This document shows, in pieces, positions 39,969 to 49,543 of a DNA stretch of 64,000 nucleotides. Each line of letters begins with the position of its first letter. Within the stretch, counting starts at the first letter, position 1. Location: assembly GCF_003332275.1 (NCBI RefSeq), contig NZ_QOVA01000003.1, positions 352,849-416,848 of the forward strand, written 5' to 3'. This stretch comes from Edaphovirga cremea (GTDB lineage Bacteria; Pseudomonadota; Gammaproteobacteria; Enterobacterales; Enterobacteriaceae). Both the position numbers and the translations under genes were made by a program. The notes below the pieces were generated by a model. The model made no database searches and had not been told where the DNA came from. It worked only from the letters and a program-made list of their open reading frames with translations.

Positions 39969-42703
39969 TGCCTACCTTGAATGTGAGAAGCTGAATTTAT
40001 ACTGGGAAACAGGCATTGCTGATGATCGATAAAAATGGTCATGCCGATGAGCCGTGGTTTATCCGCAATCTGGTAATCAACCTGGCATGTTTTGTCCGGG
40101 CCACTGCCCCAGACAATATGCAGTTTGCCGTTCTTATCGATCCCACGGACGAAAGCACGTCCCGCTTGCCCGACACTCCCCACCCGCTGATTATTCCCAT
40201 TGTAAACATCGGCACCGAGAGGAATAAATCCGCCATCAGTACGTTCTATATTCATTAATACGGAGCGTCCTTCATCGGTCTGAAAGTCAACCTGGACGAT
40301 GGCACCATCGCGGGGAATAGTAGTCGCGCTGGTGCTCTTAATTTCAACATCACTCTCCAATGTACTGATATCCAGACCAACATTATTCTCGTGATAAGCC
40401 GAAAGATTGGGATAGATGCCATAGCCACCGGCATCAATGCGACCCTCTCCCGAATTCATCTTGCTGCCTTTGGCGCCTGGCGCTTTGATAAGCGCTAACG
40501 TATCAGTAGCGCCAATACTGCCTGCGGCAAAAGTAATGCCTCCCGAATGAATCACCATGCCGCCGCTGGTACCCAATGACATTTGACGGCTATGATCGTT
40601 CGACGCAGAAAGGGAACCACTTATTGGGCCATATTGGCTGTTATAGCTGCCATAACCACCAATCTGGCTGAGATCGTTGCTTTGAGTCTGCGCGGAATAG
40701 GAGGTGTTCAGGCTGTAATTAAGCCGATTATCGGAGGTGGCACCATTGGCACTCATCGACAACTGACCAATGCCATGCAGATCAGAATTCATCCCCACAT
40801 TGATATTATTGAAGCCGGCCGGGCGCTGGTGATTAGCCCATAGATTCTCCAGCGGAATGCTGATATTGAGGTAAAGACTGTCATCTTTCTGGTTGTATTC
40901 ATCATAACTGCGCTGTAGTGAAATACTGTAACTCGCCCAGCGCAATGACCCACTGTAACCTACCGAATACTGTGAGTTTTTCGCATCATCACCCCAGTAA
41001 TTAGCCCAACTGGCTGTGGTGTACAGCGATCCATAATCATGATCCGCGACCCTGAGCGGCTGACTGATATTAATCTGAATCTGATTGCGCATGCGGCTGA
41101 AAGTATTCATTCCCTGAGCGCTATTTTCATCACTGCTGTGGTTATTTTTATCAATTAACGTCGCCGCATCATGCAGACTCAAATAGTTTTTCGTGGAATA
41201 ACGATAAGCGGCGACATTCAACGAAGTATTGGTCGCGGATAACCGTTTACTATAGGAAAACCGATAGCTCTGGCCGCTATAGGTTTTTTGCTGGGGAATA
41301 TCCGCCCGGGACTGGGTAATATCGAAAGCAAATGCGCCCACTTTTGTATTCACTGCCAGCCCCAATAATGCTGAAATATAGCTGTTATCCATAAATTCCA
41401 GGCCAGCGTAGCCTGTGAACGTATTGCTGATTCCGTAATAACCCGAGGCAACGGCGATGTAAGGGGTATCTGTCAGAGTATTGTCATTCAACTGCCCAAT
41501 GCCGATATCCCATCGTGAATAGCCGGGCCTTAACATCTGCGCGACTGAGGAAAAGGGCACGGAAAAATGCTTCTCACTGCCATCAGCCTCTTCAACCGTG
41601 ACATCCAAATCACTGCCAAAGCCCGTTGGATTGAGATCGTCGATTGCAAAAGCGCCTGGCGGAACTGTGGTCTGATAAATAATCTGATCGCTCTGACGAA
41701 CCGTGACTTTGGCATTGCTGTTGGCGATACCTCTCACCACCGGTGCATAGCCCGACATAGAACCCGGCAGCATCCGATCGTCGCTGTAAAGACGCACGCC
41801 CCGCAAGCTGATGGAATCAAACGTATCGCCCCGCGTATAGCTATCGCCAATCAGCATCTGTGCTTTTAACGGCAGGACATCGCGCTGGAGATAAATATCT
41901 TGCCCAGAATAGTCCGCTCCACGATCCTGATCCCAATTGAGAGAACCTCTTGCCCTAAATCGCCACGCGCCAATATTGAAACCATAATTCATGCCGACAT
42001 AGGCGTTTTCAGACACTTGTCCACGGTTATCTGAGCGGTAAGCGTTAATATCATAAGAAAATATCGCCGCATTGATGCCGTCATCCCACATTACCGGGTT
42101 TAGGTAACCTTGGGGTTTCTTGCTCAAGTAGATTTGCGCAATCGTAATATCCAACCGCTGTTCTGCATCGTCATACCTTACGCTTGATTGTGCGACCTCG
42201 TGGCTGAGATCGATGCACTCCGATTGCGCTCCATCCCGATCTGACGGCAACTCATCCGTCGCGGTGATTGAAATATCAATACCGAGCTGTAACAGTAATT
42301 TTGATGTCAAACAGGGGGCGGCATGATCGGTTCCATTATTAGTGAACTCAACGCTGGTGGTCAGCTTACTGCTGGCATTAACGTAAATGGCCACTTTATA
42401 AATACCAGGCAGGGTCGGATTGCCTTTAGCGAAGCGGCTTACATCAATTTGACTGCCCGTTCCCACCAGAAACTGATCGTTGAACTCAATTTCCCCGTTT
42501 TCATTTTTAACAGCAGGAGAGGGAGTCGTGTCCTTTTTGGTTTGCTGGCTTTCGGCAATCGGCTTTTTAGAGTGTTTCGCTTTTTTATCCAGGGGCATAG
42601 GGGCGGGTTCCTCATCAGGAACTGATGCTGTACTTATGGATGAATAACAAAAAATTAAAAACATTATGAATATATAATGCGAAGGTTTTTTTATAGGTTT
42701 CAT
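39965..42703 (-). CDS. htrE: HtrE-like fimbrial outer membrane usher
   Basis: Usher of 912 residues that forms the outer membrane pore and orders chaperone-bound subunits. It is recognisably HtrE-like: LMIGDSYTRGDTFDS, RGVRLYSDDRMLPGSM, TTVPPGAFAIDDL and PFSSVAQMLRPG are the barrel and plug blocks, and the C-terminal domain ends with a cysteine pair. After the signal peptide there is an unusual Lys/Pro-rich stretch of about 45 residues (27-70) before the normal N-domain start EFNDQFL. Its 3' end overlaps the next pilin gene. No frameshift seen. Confidence 0.92.
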   Translation of the reverse strand: MKPIKKPSHYIFIMFLIFCYSSISTASVPDEEPAPMPLDKKAKHSKKPIAESQQTKKDTTPSPAVKNENGEIEFNDQFLVGTGSQIDVSRFAKGNPTLPGIYKVAIYVNASSKLTTSVEFTNNGTDHAAPCLTSKLLLQLGIDISITATDELPSDRDGAQSECIDLSHEVAQSSVRYDDAEQRLDITIAQIYLSKKPQGYLNPVMWDDGINAAIFSYDINAYRSDNRGQVSENAYVGMNYGFNIGAWRFRARGSLNWDQDRGADYSGQDIYLQRDVLPLKAQMLIGDSYTRGDTFDSISLRGVRLYSDDRMLPGSMSGYAPVVRGIANSNAKVTVRQSDQIIYQTTVPPGAFAIDDLNPTGFGSDLDVTVEEADGSEKHFSVPFSSVAQMLRPGYSRWDIGIGQLNDNTLTDTPYIAVASGYYGISNTFTGYAGLEFMDNSYISALLGLAVNTKVGAFAFDITQSRADIPQQKTYSGQSYRFSYSKRLSATNTSLNVAAYRYSTKNYLSLHDAATLIDKNNHSSDENSAQGMNTFSRMRNQIQINISQPLRVADHDYGSLYTTASWANYWGDDAKNSQYSVGYSGSLRWASYSISLQRSYDEYNQKDDSLYLNISIPLENLWANHQRPAGFNNINVGMNSDLHGIGQLSMSANGATSDNRLNYSLNTSYSAQTQSNDLSQIGGYGSYNSQYGPISGSLSASNDHSRQMSLGTSGGMVIHSGGITFAAGSIGATDTLALIKAPGAKGSKMNSGEGRIDAGGYGIYPNLSAYHENNVGLDISTLESDVEIKSTSATTIPRDGAIVQVDFQTDEGRSVLMNIERTDGGFIPLGADVYNGNNQRVGSVGQAGRAFVRGIDKNGKLHIVWGSGPDKTCQVDYQIADKPRLIGMTIFIDHQQCLFPSINSASHIQGRH

Positions 42704-42776
42704 GAATCTTTTTTCGCAAATTCATTTAATTCCAAGGGCAGGGTAAAGGGATCAATATAAGATCTTTAGGGGAAGT

Positions 42777-43523
42777 TTATGGGCTGCCCATTTCAAATTC
42801 ACTCTTAATTGTGCCACCGTAATCATTAATGGCGTTATAGAGCACTTTTGCATTGGCAGGCGCTTGTGTGAGATCTTTTACGGCTAATGAGTTGGTACTT
42901 TTGGGGGGCAGTGTTTCGGTTATAATGCGATAAGACTGGTTATTGGTCTTTAGCGCAGCAGAACTCAATGAGACAAAATAAGGGCTCTCATTAATGACAT
43001 TCACTTTAACGCCACCAGACTCCTCTACCAGATTCCAACGAAGCGTTTGCGCAGCGAGGCCCGGATCACCGTTCAAACCTGCAGGGCGATAGAACATTTT
43101 TATCCGTGTGCGAAATGCCAGTTGCAATAGATTCTGGTTTTGATTACTGGCGCTCTTAGGCGGTATTTCCAGCATATTAAACCAGTAAAGGGTTTCTCGA
43201 TCCTGAGGAAGAGCGTCGCCCAAATAGGTTATGCGAATAGTTTGTCCTCTTTTGGCATCCATTCTGGATACCGGCGGCGTCAGGATGAAAGGTAACTTCA
43301 GCTCCTGAGGATTGGTATTGTCGCGCCCATCGTCGAGCCATATCTGTACCAGCAAAGGCCGCTCCCCACGGTTTTCCAGCCGAACCGAGACATCTTTTGC
43401 CTGTTGCGGATAAACAATTCGCGTTCCTGAAATGACGACATCTGCATGGGTATTGAATGAGACTATCCCCAAAGAAATAACCATTGCCGCAGTGAGAGTG
43501 AGAAATGTTTTCATTGAAATCAT
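42777..43523 (-). CDS. yadV: EcpD/YadV-like periplasmic fimbrial chaperone
   Basis: PapD-family chaperone of 248 residues. The start at 43523 (AGGCG upstream) gives MISMKTF and a signal peptide cleaved near THA-DV. The subunit-binding arginine and lysine are visible in GTRIVYP and FRTRIKMFYRP, and PPVSRMDAKRGQTIRI and YWFNMLEIPP are hallmark strands. The open frame extends 20 codons upstream but without a signal-like start. Lies between the major subunit and usher genes. Confidence 0.93.
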   Translation of the reverse strand: MISMKTFLTLTAAMVISLGIVSFNTHADVVISGTRIVYPQQAKDVSVRLENRGERPLLVQIWLDDGRDNTNPQELKLPFILTPPVSRMDAKRGQTIRITYLGDALPQDRETLYWFNMLEIPPKSASNQNQNLLQLAFRTRIKMFYRPAGLNGDPGLAAQTLRWNLVEESGGVKVNVINESPYFVSLSSAALKTNNQSYRIITETLPPKSTNSLAVKDLTQAPANAKVLYNAINDYGGTIKSEFEMGSP

Positions 43524-43619
43524 TATGGCGCCTGATTTTTGGACGAAATACCAAATGCGCCCTGTGACAACCAGAGAACGCATTCAATTTGTAGATTGGC
43601 ACGCGTTAACTTCAGGGAT

Positions 43620-44210
43620 TTATTCGTAGGACAGGGTGAATGTTGCGTTGGTGCTTACTTTCCCTGAAATAACGTTGTTCGTTACGCTCCAGTCAGCGCT
43701 GGGGACATAAGCGGCCTTATAGGCAAATCTACCGCTGCCAGCAGCAAGGGCCACTGTTTGCGGAATATCGCTGGGATCGCCGATTTTCACTTGGCTTTTA
43801 TTGTCGGCAGTATTATTGAATAAGGCGATACTGACATTTTGCGCAGCACCCGACAGGGTCGGATCGACTTTTAATGTACCATTGGATAACTCGGCAAATT
43901 GCTGGGATGAGAACGTAATAACCGCAGCAGTTAGCGCCTCGGGACAATCATTAAGTAAAAACTCAAACTCTTTGCTCCCTACCCCACCGCTGGCTATTGT
44001 CGCTGAACTCACCTCGGCTTTTTTAACAACAGGCATAGATAACGTGATGTTGCTGGAATCAAGCCCATTACTGGTGGTGAGAGTGCAGGTGGCATCAGTT
44101 ACCGCGCCATCGAAAGTGATGAGTCCAGTATCGCTGGCACACGCTGAAGTTATGTTTAGCACCGTTATGAGAAGTGATGCACTGAAATAATAGGATGTAT
44201 TTGAAAACAT
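43620..44210 (-). CDS. Major fimbrial subunit (first gene of operon)
   Basis: A 196-residue type 1-like pilin: signal peptide cleaved near ACA-SD, the cysteine pair DATCTLT and LNDCPEA, and the C-terminal FTLSYE. Its first position next to the chaperone gene marks it as the likely main shaft subunit, equivalent to E. coli yadN. The 255-bp AT-rich gap upstream (44211-44465) should hold the operon promoter; I found no flanking inverted repeats that would suggest a phase-variable switch. Confidence 0.85.
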   Translation of the reverse strand: MFSNTSYYFSASLLITVLNITSACASDTGLITFDGAVTDATCTLTTSNGLDSSNITLSMPVVKKAEVSSATIASGGVGSKEFEFLLNDCPEALTAAVITFSSQQFAELSNGTLKVDPTLSGAAQNVSIALFNNTADNKSQVKIGDPSDIPQTVALAAGSGRFAYKAAYVPSADWSVTNNVISGKVSTNATFTLSYE

Positions 44211-44465
44211 TTTATTCTCGTCGTTCCTTGATGTTAATTTTAATCGTTAACATTAACGGTTAATAAACCGTAATTATGAGGCGACATCCTAGTGTCAGAT
44301 ACGGATAAGTTGAAATTAAAAAAAATTAATTTTTCGTAATTAATATCAATTAAATATCAAGACGAATGATCTGAAAGGATTTAATTTCCGTTTAATTCGG
44401 GGAGTGCAATTTAAGGGACTTACTCTTTTAAGCTGATGAGGGTGAGCAGATAATTTGATGTATGG

Positions 44466-44945
44466 CTACCAACGGCTCAATCCATTGAGGGGCGTATGAT
44501 GCAGAATGGACGCCAGGGATTCACCGTCAGGCAATACCAGATCCGGTGCAATATCCGCGAGGGGATAAAGCATGAATTCACGCTGTTTCAAGCCATAATG
44601 CGGAACAGTAAGGCGTTGAGTGTTAATAATGGCATCACCGTAAAGCAGCATATCCAGATCGAGCGTTCTCGGTCCCCACCGCTCACCCTTTCGCACGCGT
44701 CCCTGATTACGTTCAATGGTTTGGGTATGATCCAGTAACTGTTCAGCAGGTAAATGGGTATCAAGAGCCGCAACCGCGTTGAGATAATCAGGCTGATTCT
44801 GTGGACCCATGGGTTTACTGCGGTAAAACGGAGAACATAGGATCAGGTGTGTTTGCGGGATATGGGCAAGCGCGTCGAGCGCCGCATTTATCTGGGCTTC
44901 CGGCTGGGCAAGATTACTGCCCAGCGCGAGATAAACACGGATCAT
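44466..44945 (-). CDS. folK: FolK hydroxymethyldihydropterin pyrophosphokinase
   Basis: Pyrophosphorylates 6-hydroxymethyl-7,8-dihydropterin in folate synthesis. The 159-residue length equals E. coli FolK. Motifs: YLALGSNL at the start, FYRSKPMGP, and [15 protein letters not shown] with the magnesium-binding aspartates. It overlaps the end of pcnB by four bases, so it is translationally coupled to it. Confidence 0.97.
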   Translation of the reverse strand: MIRVYLALGSNLAQPEAQINAALDALAHIPQTHLILCSPFYRSKPMGPQNQPDYLNAVAALDTHLPAEQLLDHTQTIERNQGRVRKGERWGPRTLDLDMLLYGDAIINTQRLTVPHYGLKQREFMLYPLADIAPDLVLPDGESLASILHHTPLNGLSRW

Positions 44946-46459
44946 GGCATTGGAGCCTTGCGCGGCGCACGTTTACGCGGGCGACGATTGCGTCGCGGCG
45001 CCGTGTCATCGCCCAACGTGGTCAGCATGGTTTTCTGCTGAAGCGGCGTTGCTTCCTGGAACTCGCCCCACCACTGAGTGAGTTGCTGTAGCTCACGGTG
45101 ACCTTCTACTTCAGCACGCAACGCCAGGAGATCGTAGGCGGCGCGAAACTTGGGATGTTCCATCAGTTTATGCGCACGTTTGCCCTGACGACGCGACAAA
45201 CGGAGTTGCAGCAACCAGATGTCCCGAACCAGCGTGGTGATACGTTTGGGGATCGCCAGCGAGCGGCACTCTTCATCCAGAACATCGTTCATGGCCAGCG
45301 CAAATGCGTCGTAATAGGCCAGGCCACTCTCTTGCGCAAGTTGTTGCGCATGTTCAATCAGCGGATACCACAACATGACCGCAAACAGGAATGCCGGATT
45401 GACCCGCATATCGTTTTGCAGACGATGATCGGTATTTTTCAGGACCTGTACCAAAATGCGTTCCATCGGGTTGTCGCCATTTTCCGTGAAGCCACGGGCA
45501 ATCAACGGGAACAGCGGTTGGAACAATTGATACTGGCAAAGTCGCAGATAGGTTTGGTAACCATAACCCGCCTGCAACATCTTGAGTGACTCTTCAAACA
45601 GACGCGCCGGGGGGATTTCGTGCAACAGATTTGCCAAACGTGGAATCGGCTCGGCGGTTTCCGGGCTGATTTCCATATTCAGTTTCGCTGCGAAACGGAC
45701 GGCGCGCAGCATTCTGACCGGATCTTCACGGTAACGTGTTTCCGGATCGCCAATCAGGCGGATAATGCCTTCCTGTAGATCGCGCAGACCACCAGTGTAG
45801 TCGCGTAACGCAAAATCCGACACGCCGTAATAGAGGCTGTTGATGGTGAAATCGCGACGCTGCGCATCGTCTTCAATGGAGCCAAAAATATTATCGCGCA
45901 GCAGCATGCCATTCTGTGCCTGCTGCGAAGAGTTCTTATCGGTGCTTTCCTGTTGCTGCTCATGGTGGCCGCGGAAGGTAGCAACTTCGATGATTTCCGG
46001 CCCAAACATCACGTGAGCCAGACGGAAACGGCGGCCAACCAGACGGCAATTGCGGAACAGTTTGCGCACCTGTTCAGGCGTAGCGTTGGTGGTGATATCA
46101 AAATCTTTAGGTTTTTTACCCAGCAGCAGATCACGAACGCCCCCGCCAACCAGATAGGCTTCAAAACCTGATTTATTCAGGCGATAGAGCACCTTCAGCG
46201 CATTTTCGCTGATGTCTTTGCGGGAAATGTTATGCTGATCCCGAGGGATGACGGTCATGGAACCTGTCTTCTCCTGAGGCTTCACCGGATTCTTCCGGGT
46301 ACTCTTGTCCGCCTGACCGGCATTTTGTGCGCGGCTTACCGTGTCTTGACGGCGAGGTTGCTCTTCATGGCGGACGGTCTCTTCGTGAAGCGCATTCTCG
46401 CTTGGTTTTTCTTCACGAATAAGTACCTTGCGGCAAAAATTGGCTACTCGGGTAAAAAT
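44942..46459 (-). CDS. pcnB: PcnB poly(A) polymerase I, AUU start codon
   Basis: Adds 3' poly(A) tails that speed RNA decay and controls ColE1-type plasmid copy number. Class II nucleotidyltransferase: [23 protein letters not shown] contains the catalytic aspartates (split here by normal spacing), followed by the RNA-binding RRFRLAHV region and a basic C-terminal tail. The known E. coli start is AUU before [12 protein letters not shown]; here ATT at 46459 sits before the same residues, 5 bases after GAGGT. This gives 505 residues. An ATG at 46495 in frame lacks a binding site. Two polar inserts (about residues 14-60 and 165-185) make it longer than E. coli. Confidence 0.93.
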   Translation of the reverse strand: MFTRVANFCRKVLIREEKPSENALHEETVRHEEQPRRQDTVSRAQNAGQADKSTRKNPVKPQEKTGSMTVIPRDQHNISRKDISENALKVLYRLNKSGFEAYLVGGGVRDLLLGKKPKDFDITTNATPEQVRKLFRNCRLVGRRFRLAHVMFGPEIIEVATFRGHHEQQQESTDKNSSQQAQNGMLLRDNIFGSIEDDAQRRDFTINSLYYGVSDFALRDYTGGLRDLQEGIIRLIGDPETRYREDPVRMLRAVRFAAKLNMEISPETAEPIPRLANLLHEIPPARLFEESLKMLQAGYGYQTYLRLCQYQLFQPLFPLIARGFTENGDNPMERILVQVLKNTDHRLQNDMRVNPAFLFAVMLWYPLIEHAQQLAQESGLAYYDAFALAMNDVLDEECRSLAIPKRITTLVRDIWLLQLRLSRRQGKRAHKLMEHPKFRAAYDLLALRAEVEGHRELQQLTQWWGEFQEATPLQQKTMLTTLGDDTAPRRNRRPRKRAPRKAPMP

Positions 46460-46567
46460 GGTACACCTCGATAGTGACTGATAAAAATGGCGCAAAAGAA
46501 AAATAGCGGCTAATCATAGCTCACCCTTACGCCTTTGAGAATGGCGATGTCGATACTGGTTACGTAT

Positions 46568-47431
46568 TCATCTGTTTTTTGGCAGACTGACCGTATCCCA
46601 ATGTGTTACCGCCCAGCGTAATAATAATTGTAGATCAAGATCTTGCCAGCTTTCAGGTACAGGTTGTTGCAGAAATTCCAGCGCCTGTACCAGGATGGGG
46701 CGTGGATCCCCTTCTGGCAATGCGGGTGCATGATTCTGTTTGGAGAGTTTATCACCCTGCGAATTCAGCGCCAGTGGCAGATGCAGATAACCCGGTACGG
46801 GGTAATTCAGCTGCTGGAAAAGGGCAATTTGTCTCACCGTCGGCTCGATTAAATCCGAACCACGTACAATCTCGGTCACCCCCTGAAAGTGGTCATCAAC
46901 GACAACCGCTAAATTATACGCGTAGAGGCCATCGCGGCGGCGAATAATAAAATCTTCTGCCGCCAACTGTCGGTCGGCCTGAATTTCCCCTTGCAGCAGA
47001 TCCTGAAAAGAGAACACCGGCTGAGTCTGGCGCAGGCGGATAGCGGCACCCTTGGCGTCGAGATGCCGTTCCCGGCAGTGTCCGTCATACACGCCGCCGA
47101 TCTGTTGGATACGACTTCGGGTACAGGTGCAGTGGTAACTCAAGGACTGCGATTCCAACCAGGCCAGTACATCATCGTAGGCAGCGTGACGCTGCGATTG
47201 ATAAAGCACGTCATCATCCCAAAAAAGTCCATAACGTTCCAACGCAGACAGGATACGGTAGGCTGAACCAGGGACTTCGCGCGGTGGATCAATATCTTCG
47301 ATGCGGACCAACCATTTACCTTGTTGGGATCGTGCCTGCAAATAGCTGCCAAGTGCAGCAATCAGCGAGCCGAAATGGAGATCGCCGGAAGGAGAGGGGG
47401 CAAAACGTCCGATGTATTCAGAATGTGGCAT
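46568..47431 (-). CDS. gluQ: GluQ glutamyl-Q tRNA(Asp) synthetase
   Basis: Attaches glutamate to the queuosine base in tRNA(Asp). It is a truncated GlxRS paralogue lacking the anticodon-binding domain: 287 residues with the HIGH-like SGDLHFGSL and KMSKS-like GDKLSKQNH, plus a zinc site (CTCTR, GHCR). The start at 47431 gives [16 protein letters not shown]; 62 further upstream codons are unlike the family. The sequence upstream of the ATG is pyrimidine-rich (TTTCCTCCCCTT) and lacks a Shine-Dalgarno match. Confidence 0.94.
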   Translation of the reverse strand: MPHSEYIGRFAPSPSGDLHFGSLIAALGSYLQARSQQGKWLVRIEDIDPPREVPGSAYRILSALERYGLFWDDDVLYQSQRHAAYDDVLAWLESQSLSYHCTCTRSRIQQIGGVYDGHCRERHLDAKGAAIRLRQTQPVFSFQDLLQGEIQADRQLAAEDFIIRRRDGLYAYNLAVVVDDHFQGVTEIVRGSDLIEPTVRQIALFQQLNYPVPGYLHLPLALNSQGDKLSKQNHAPALPEGDPRPILVQALEFLQQPVPESWQDLDLQLLLRWAVTHWDTVSLPKNR

Positions 47432-47460
47432 AAGGGGAGGAAATGCTTGCGTTACCAACA

Positions 47461-47493
47461 AAACAATAGCGCGGTGCAGAGACTGCACCGCGT
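47461..47493 (-). terminator. Terminator between dksA and gluQ
   Basis: On the minus strand CGCGGTGCAG and CTGCACCGCG form a perfect 10-bp stem with a 3-base loop, followed by CTATTGTTTTG. In Shigella a terminator at this place limits gluQ expression from the dksA promoter; the same arrangement is visible here. Confidence 0.82.
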
Positions 47494-47510
47494 GATAAAC
47501 GCCATAATAC

Positions 47511-47966
47511 TTAGCCAGCCATCTGCTTCTCGCGGATTTCGGCCAGTGTTTTGCAGTCGATGCATAAATCAGCAGTCGGACGTGCTTCAAGGCGACGTAT
47601 ACCGATCTCAACGCCACAAGATTCGCAGAAACCGAAATCTTCGTCTTCCACTTTCTTCAGCGTTTTCTCGATCTTTTTAATCAGCTTGCGCTCACGGTCA
47701 CGGTTACGCAGTTCAAGGCTGAATTCTTCTTCCTGAGCTGCACGGTCAACCGGATCCGGGAAGTTAGCCGCTTCATCCTGCATATGACTGACCGTACGAT
47801 CAACTTCGTCCCTGAGCTGATTACGCCACGCCTCCAGAATCTTTTTGAAGTGTGCCAGCTGGGCGTCGTTCATGTACTCTTCGCCTGGCTTCTCTTGGTA
47901 AGGCTCCACCCCAGCGATGGAGAGAATGCTCAAGGAGGATGTCTTACGGGTTTGCCCTTCTTGCAT
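47511..47966 (-). CDS. dksA: DksA RNA polymerase-binding stringent response factor
   Basis: Binds the RNA polymerase secondary channel and works with ppGpp. 151 residues, identical in length to E. coli, starting [15 protein letters not shown]. The coiled-coil tip aspartates lie in FPDPVDRA, and the zinc finger is CESC...CIDC. A 13-codon upstream extension to 48005 is rejected because the family start has the better context (AGAAGC). Confidence 0.98.
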   Translation of the reverse strand: MQEGQTRKTSSLSILSIAGVEPYQEKPGEEYMNDAQLAHFKKILEAWRNQLRDEVDRTVSHMQDEAANFPDPVDRAAQEEEFSLELRNRDRERKLIKKIEKTLKKVEDEDFGFCESCGVEIGIRRLEARPTADLCIDCKTLAEIREKQMAG

Positions 47967-48160
47967 GTTGCTTCTCCTACATACACACGCACTATCGATC
48001 CCCAACGGGGGGAAAAAAACAGGTCGCTATAAATAACAGATGGGAGGTAGGTTGGCAATTATTCCTCTCACCTGCTTGACAAGGCTGTGAGGGAAGACGT
48101 ATTTAACCAGCCTCTGCTCAGACATTGGTGTTTTTATCTCCAACTGTCACAATTCCCCGA

Positions 48161-48868
48161 CTAACCGCCAACGAGCGGTATTGCCTTCTTCAGGCTCATG
48201 CCGAGCGGGGATATTTCGGCAGCATAGCATAACACCTCAACCCCAGTATTTTGTGCTTGTGCCAACAAATCAGCATAGTGCGCATCAATATGGCGGGCTG
48301 GGGCAACCTGTTCAATACCTGAATGCAGTATAGCGAAAAAAAGCACAGCTCTCTGGCCGCTGGCTACCATGGTTTGTAACTCCCGTAAGTGCTTCTGACC
48401 CCTTAGGGTGACGGCATCCGGGAAGTAACCTTGAGCCTGTTGCAATAAGGTAACTGACTTAACCTCAATATAGCAGTTAAGCCTGTTTTCTGCCTGTAAT
48501 AACAAATCGATACGGCTGTTCTCATCACCGTATTTTACTTCCTGCGAAATTTTACTGTAACCGGATAATTCCGTGATGAAATTGTGGTCAATTGATTCAC
48601 GAACCAAGATGTTTGCCCGCAATGTATTGACGCAAATCCAATGGTTTTGCTGCGTCTGAGTCAACTCCCAGCTATGGGCATATTTTCGTTTACTATTTGC
48701 CGAGGTGGAATACCACACCGTATCTCCGGGTGTCGCGCAGCCAGTCATGGCACCGGTATTGGCGCAGTGAATCGTCAGCATTTCACCCTCGGGAGTGACA
48801 ATGTCCGCGAGAAAACGTTTGTAACGTTTAATCAGTGTCGCGTGTTGCAAAGGGGGATCAAAAAGCAT
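48161..48868 (-). CDS. sfsA: SfsA family protein
   Basis: 235 residues matching SfsA (sugar fermentation stimulation protein A), a predicted nucleic acid-binding protein with an N-terminal OB-like part ([16 protein letters not shown]) and a PD-(D/E)XK nuclease-like core ([16 protein letters not shown]). Its in vivo role is not settled. The start at 48868 is the family start (MLFDPPLQ); it lies 35 bases after thpR in the same direction. Upstream of dksA, as in E. coli. Confidence 0.94.
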   Translation of the reverse strand: MLFDPPLQHATLIKRYKRFLADIVTPEGEMLTIHCANTGAMTGCATPGDTVWYSTSANSKRKYAHSWELTQTQQNHWICVNTLRANILVRESIDHNFITELSGYSKISQEVKYGDENSRIDLLLQAENRLNCYIEVKSVTLLQQAQGYFPDAVTLRGQKHLRELQTMVASGQRAVLFFAILHSGIEQVAPARHIDAHYADLLAQAQNTGVEVLCYAAEISPLGMSLKKAIPLVGG

Positions 48869-48903
48869 GAAAGTCCTTGGGCTGAAGCCGGATATAGCTC
48901 CAA

Positions 48904-49455
48904 TTATTGGCTGAGCGGCCATTGTTGTAACATCTGGTAACGAGTTTGCCCCTTTTCTGTGCGCGATTCATAAAGACAGAAACGGTCGGCATCAAGTGTC
49001 CATCCTGGCGTTGTTGGCGGAATGGCCACAGTTTGGGCCGCAGCGCGCAGCAGGGTGATATGCGGGTGAAAAGGCAATGTGCTCTGATGGCAACCATTAC
49101 GCGCCGCCTGGGAACGCAGCATATCGGCCAGTTGCAATAATCCTCGTGGTGCGCGGCGAGTACCCAGCCAGACCACGGCGGGACGGGGCCAATGGCCCAA
49201 ATCATCGAGTTGCAGTGAAAACGGTTGCTGACGAATACGCCCAGCCAGTTCGGCCAGAACCGCGGCCTTTTGTTCTGTCACGTCGCCGAGAAAGGCCAGC
49301 GTCAGGTGAAGGTTGGCTGCGGCGACGGGTTTGCCCGCCTCCGGCGTAAATGCCGTCGCACGCCATGCGATCACCTCTTGTTGCAAGGATGGCGCGAGGG
49401 GAAGAGCAAAAAACAGACGGCGCGATGACAGCATATGACGGTGTGATGAAAACAT
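48904..49455 (-). CDS. thpR: ThpR RNA 2',3'-cyclic phosphodiesterase
   Basis: 2H phosphoesterase (formerly LigT) that opens 2',3'-cyclic phosphates and can join tRNA halves in vitro. The 183-residue protein has both HxTx motifs, HLTLAFLG and HPHITLLR. The start at 49455 is preceded by GGGACA; an internal ATG seven codons later lacks a binding site. Divergent from hrpB, followed by sfsA. Confidence 0.94.
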   Translation of the reverse strand: MFSSHRHMLSSRRLFFALPLAPSLQQEVIAWRATAFTPEAGKPVAAANLHLTLAFLGDVTEQKAAVLAELAGRIRQQPFSLQLDDLGHWPRPAVVWLGTRRAPRGLLQLADMLRSQAARNGCHQSTLPFHPHITLLRAAAQTVAIPPTTPGWTLDADRFCLYESRTEKGQTRYQMLQQWPLSQ

Positions 49456-49543
49456 AATTGTCCCGGCATTATTTTGGCGTAATTCGATTGATGCTGAATG
49501 CTACAATGCCCGGCAAAGAAAGTTAACCTTCACGGAGAATACA

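Noticed and set aside
43524..43583. N-terminal 20-codon extension of the fimbrial chaperone
   Set aside because: The signal peptide begins at the internal Met with AGGCG upstream; the extension would place about 25 residues ahead of it.
44211..44465. Phase-variable (invertible) fimbrial promoter
   Set aside because: I looked for inverted repeats flanking the region upstream of the major subunit and found none of useful length, and no adjacent recombinase gene.
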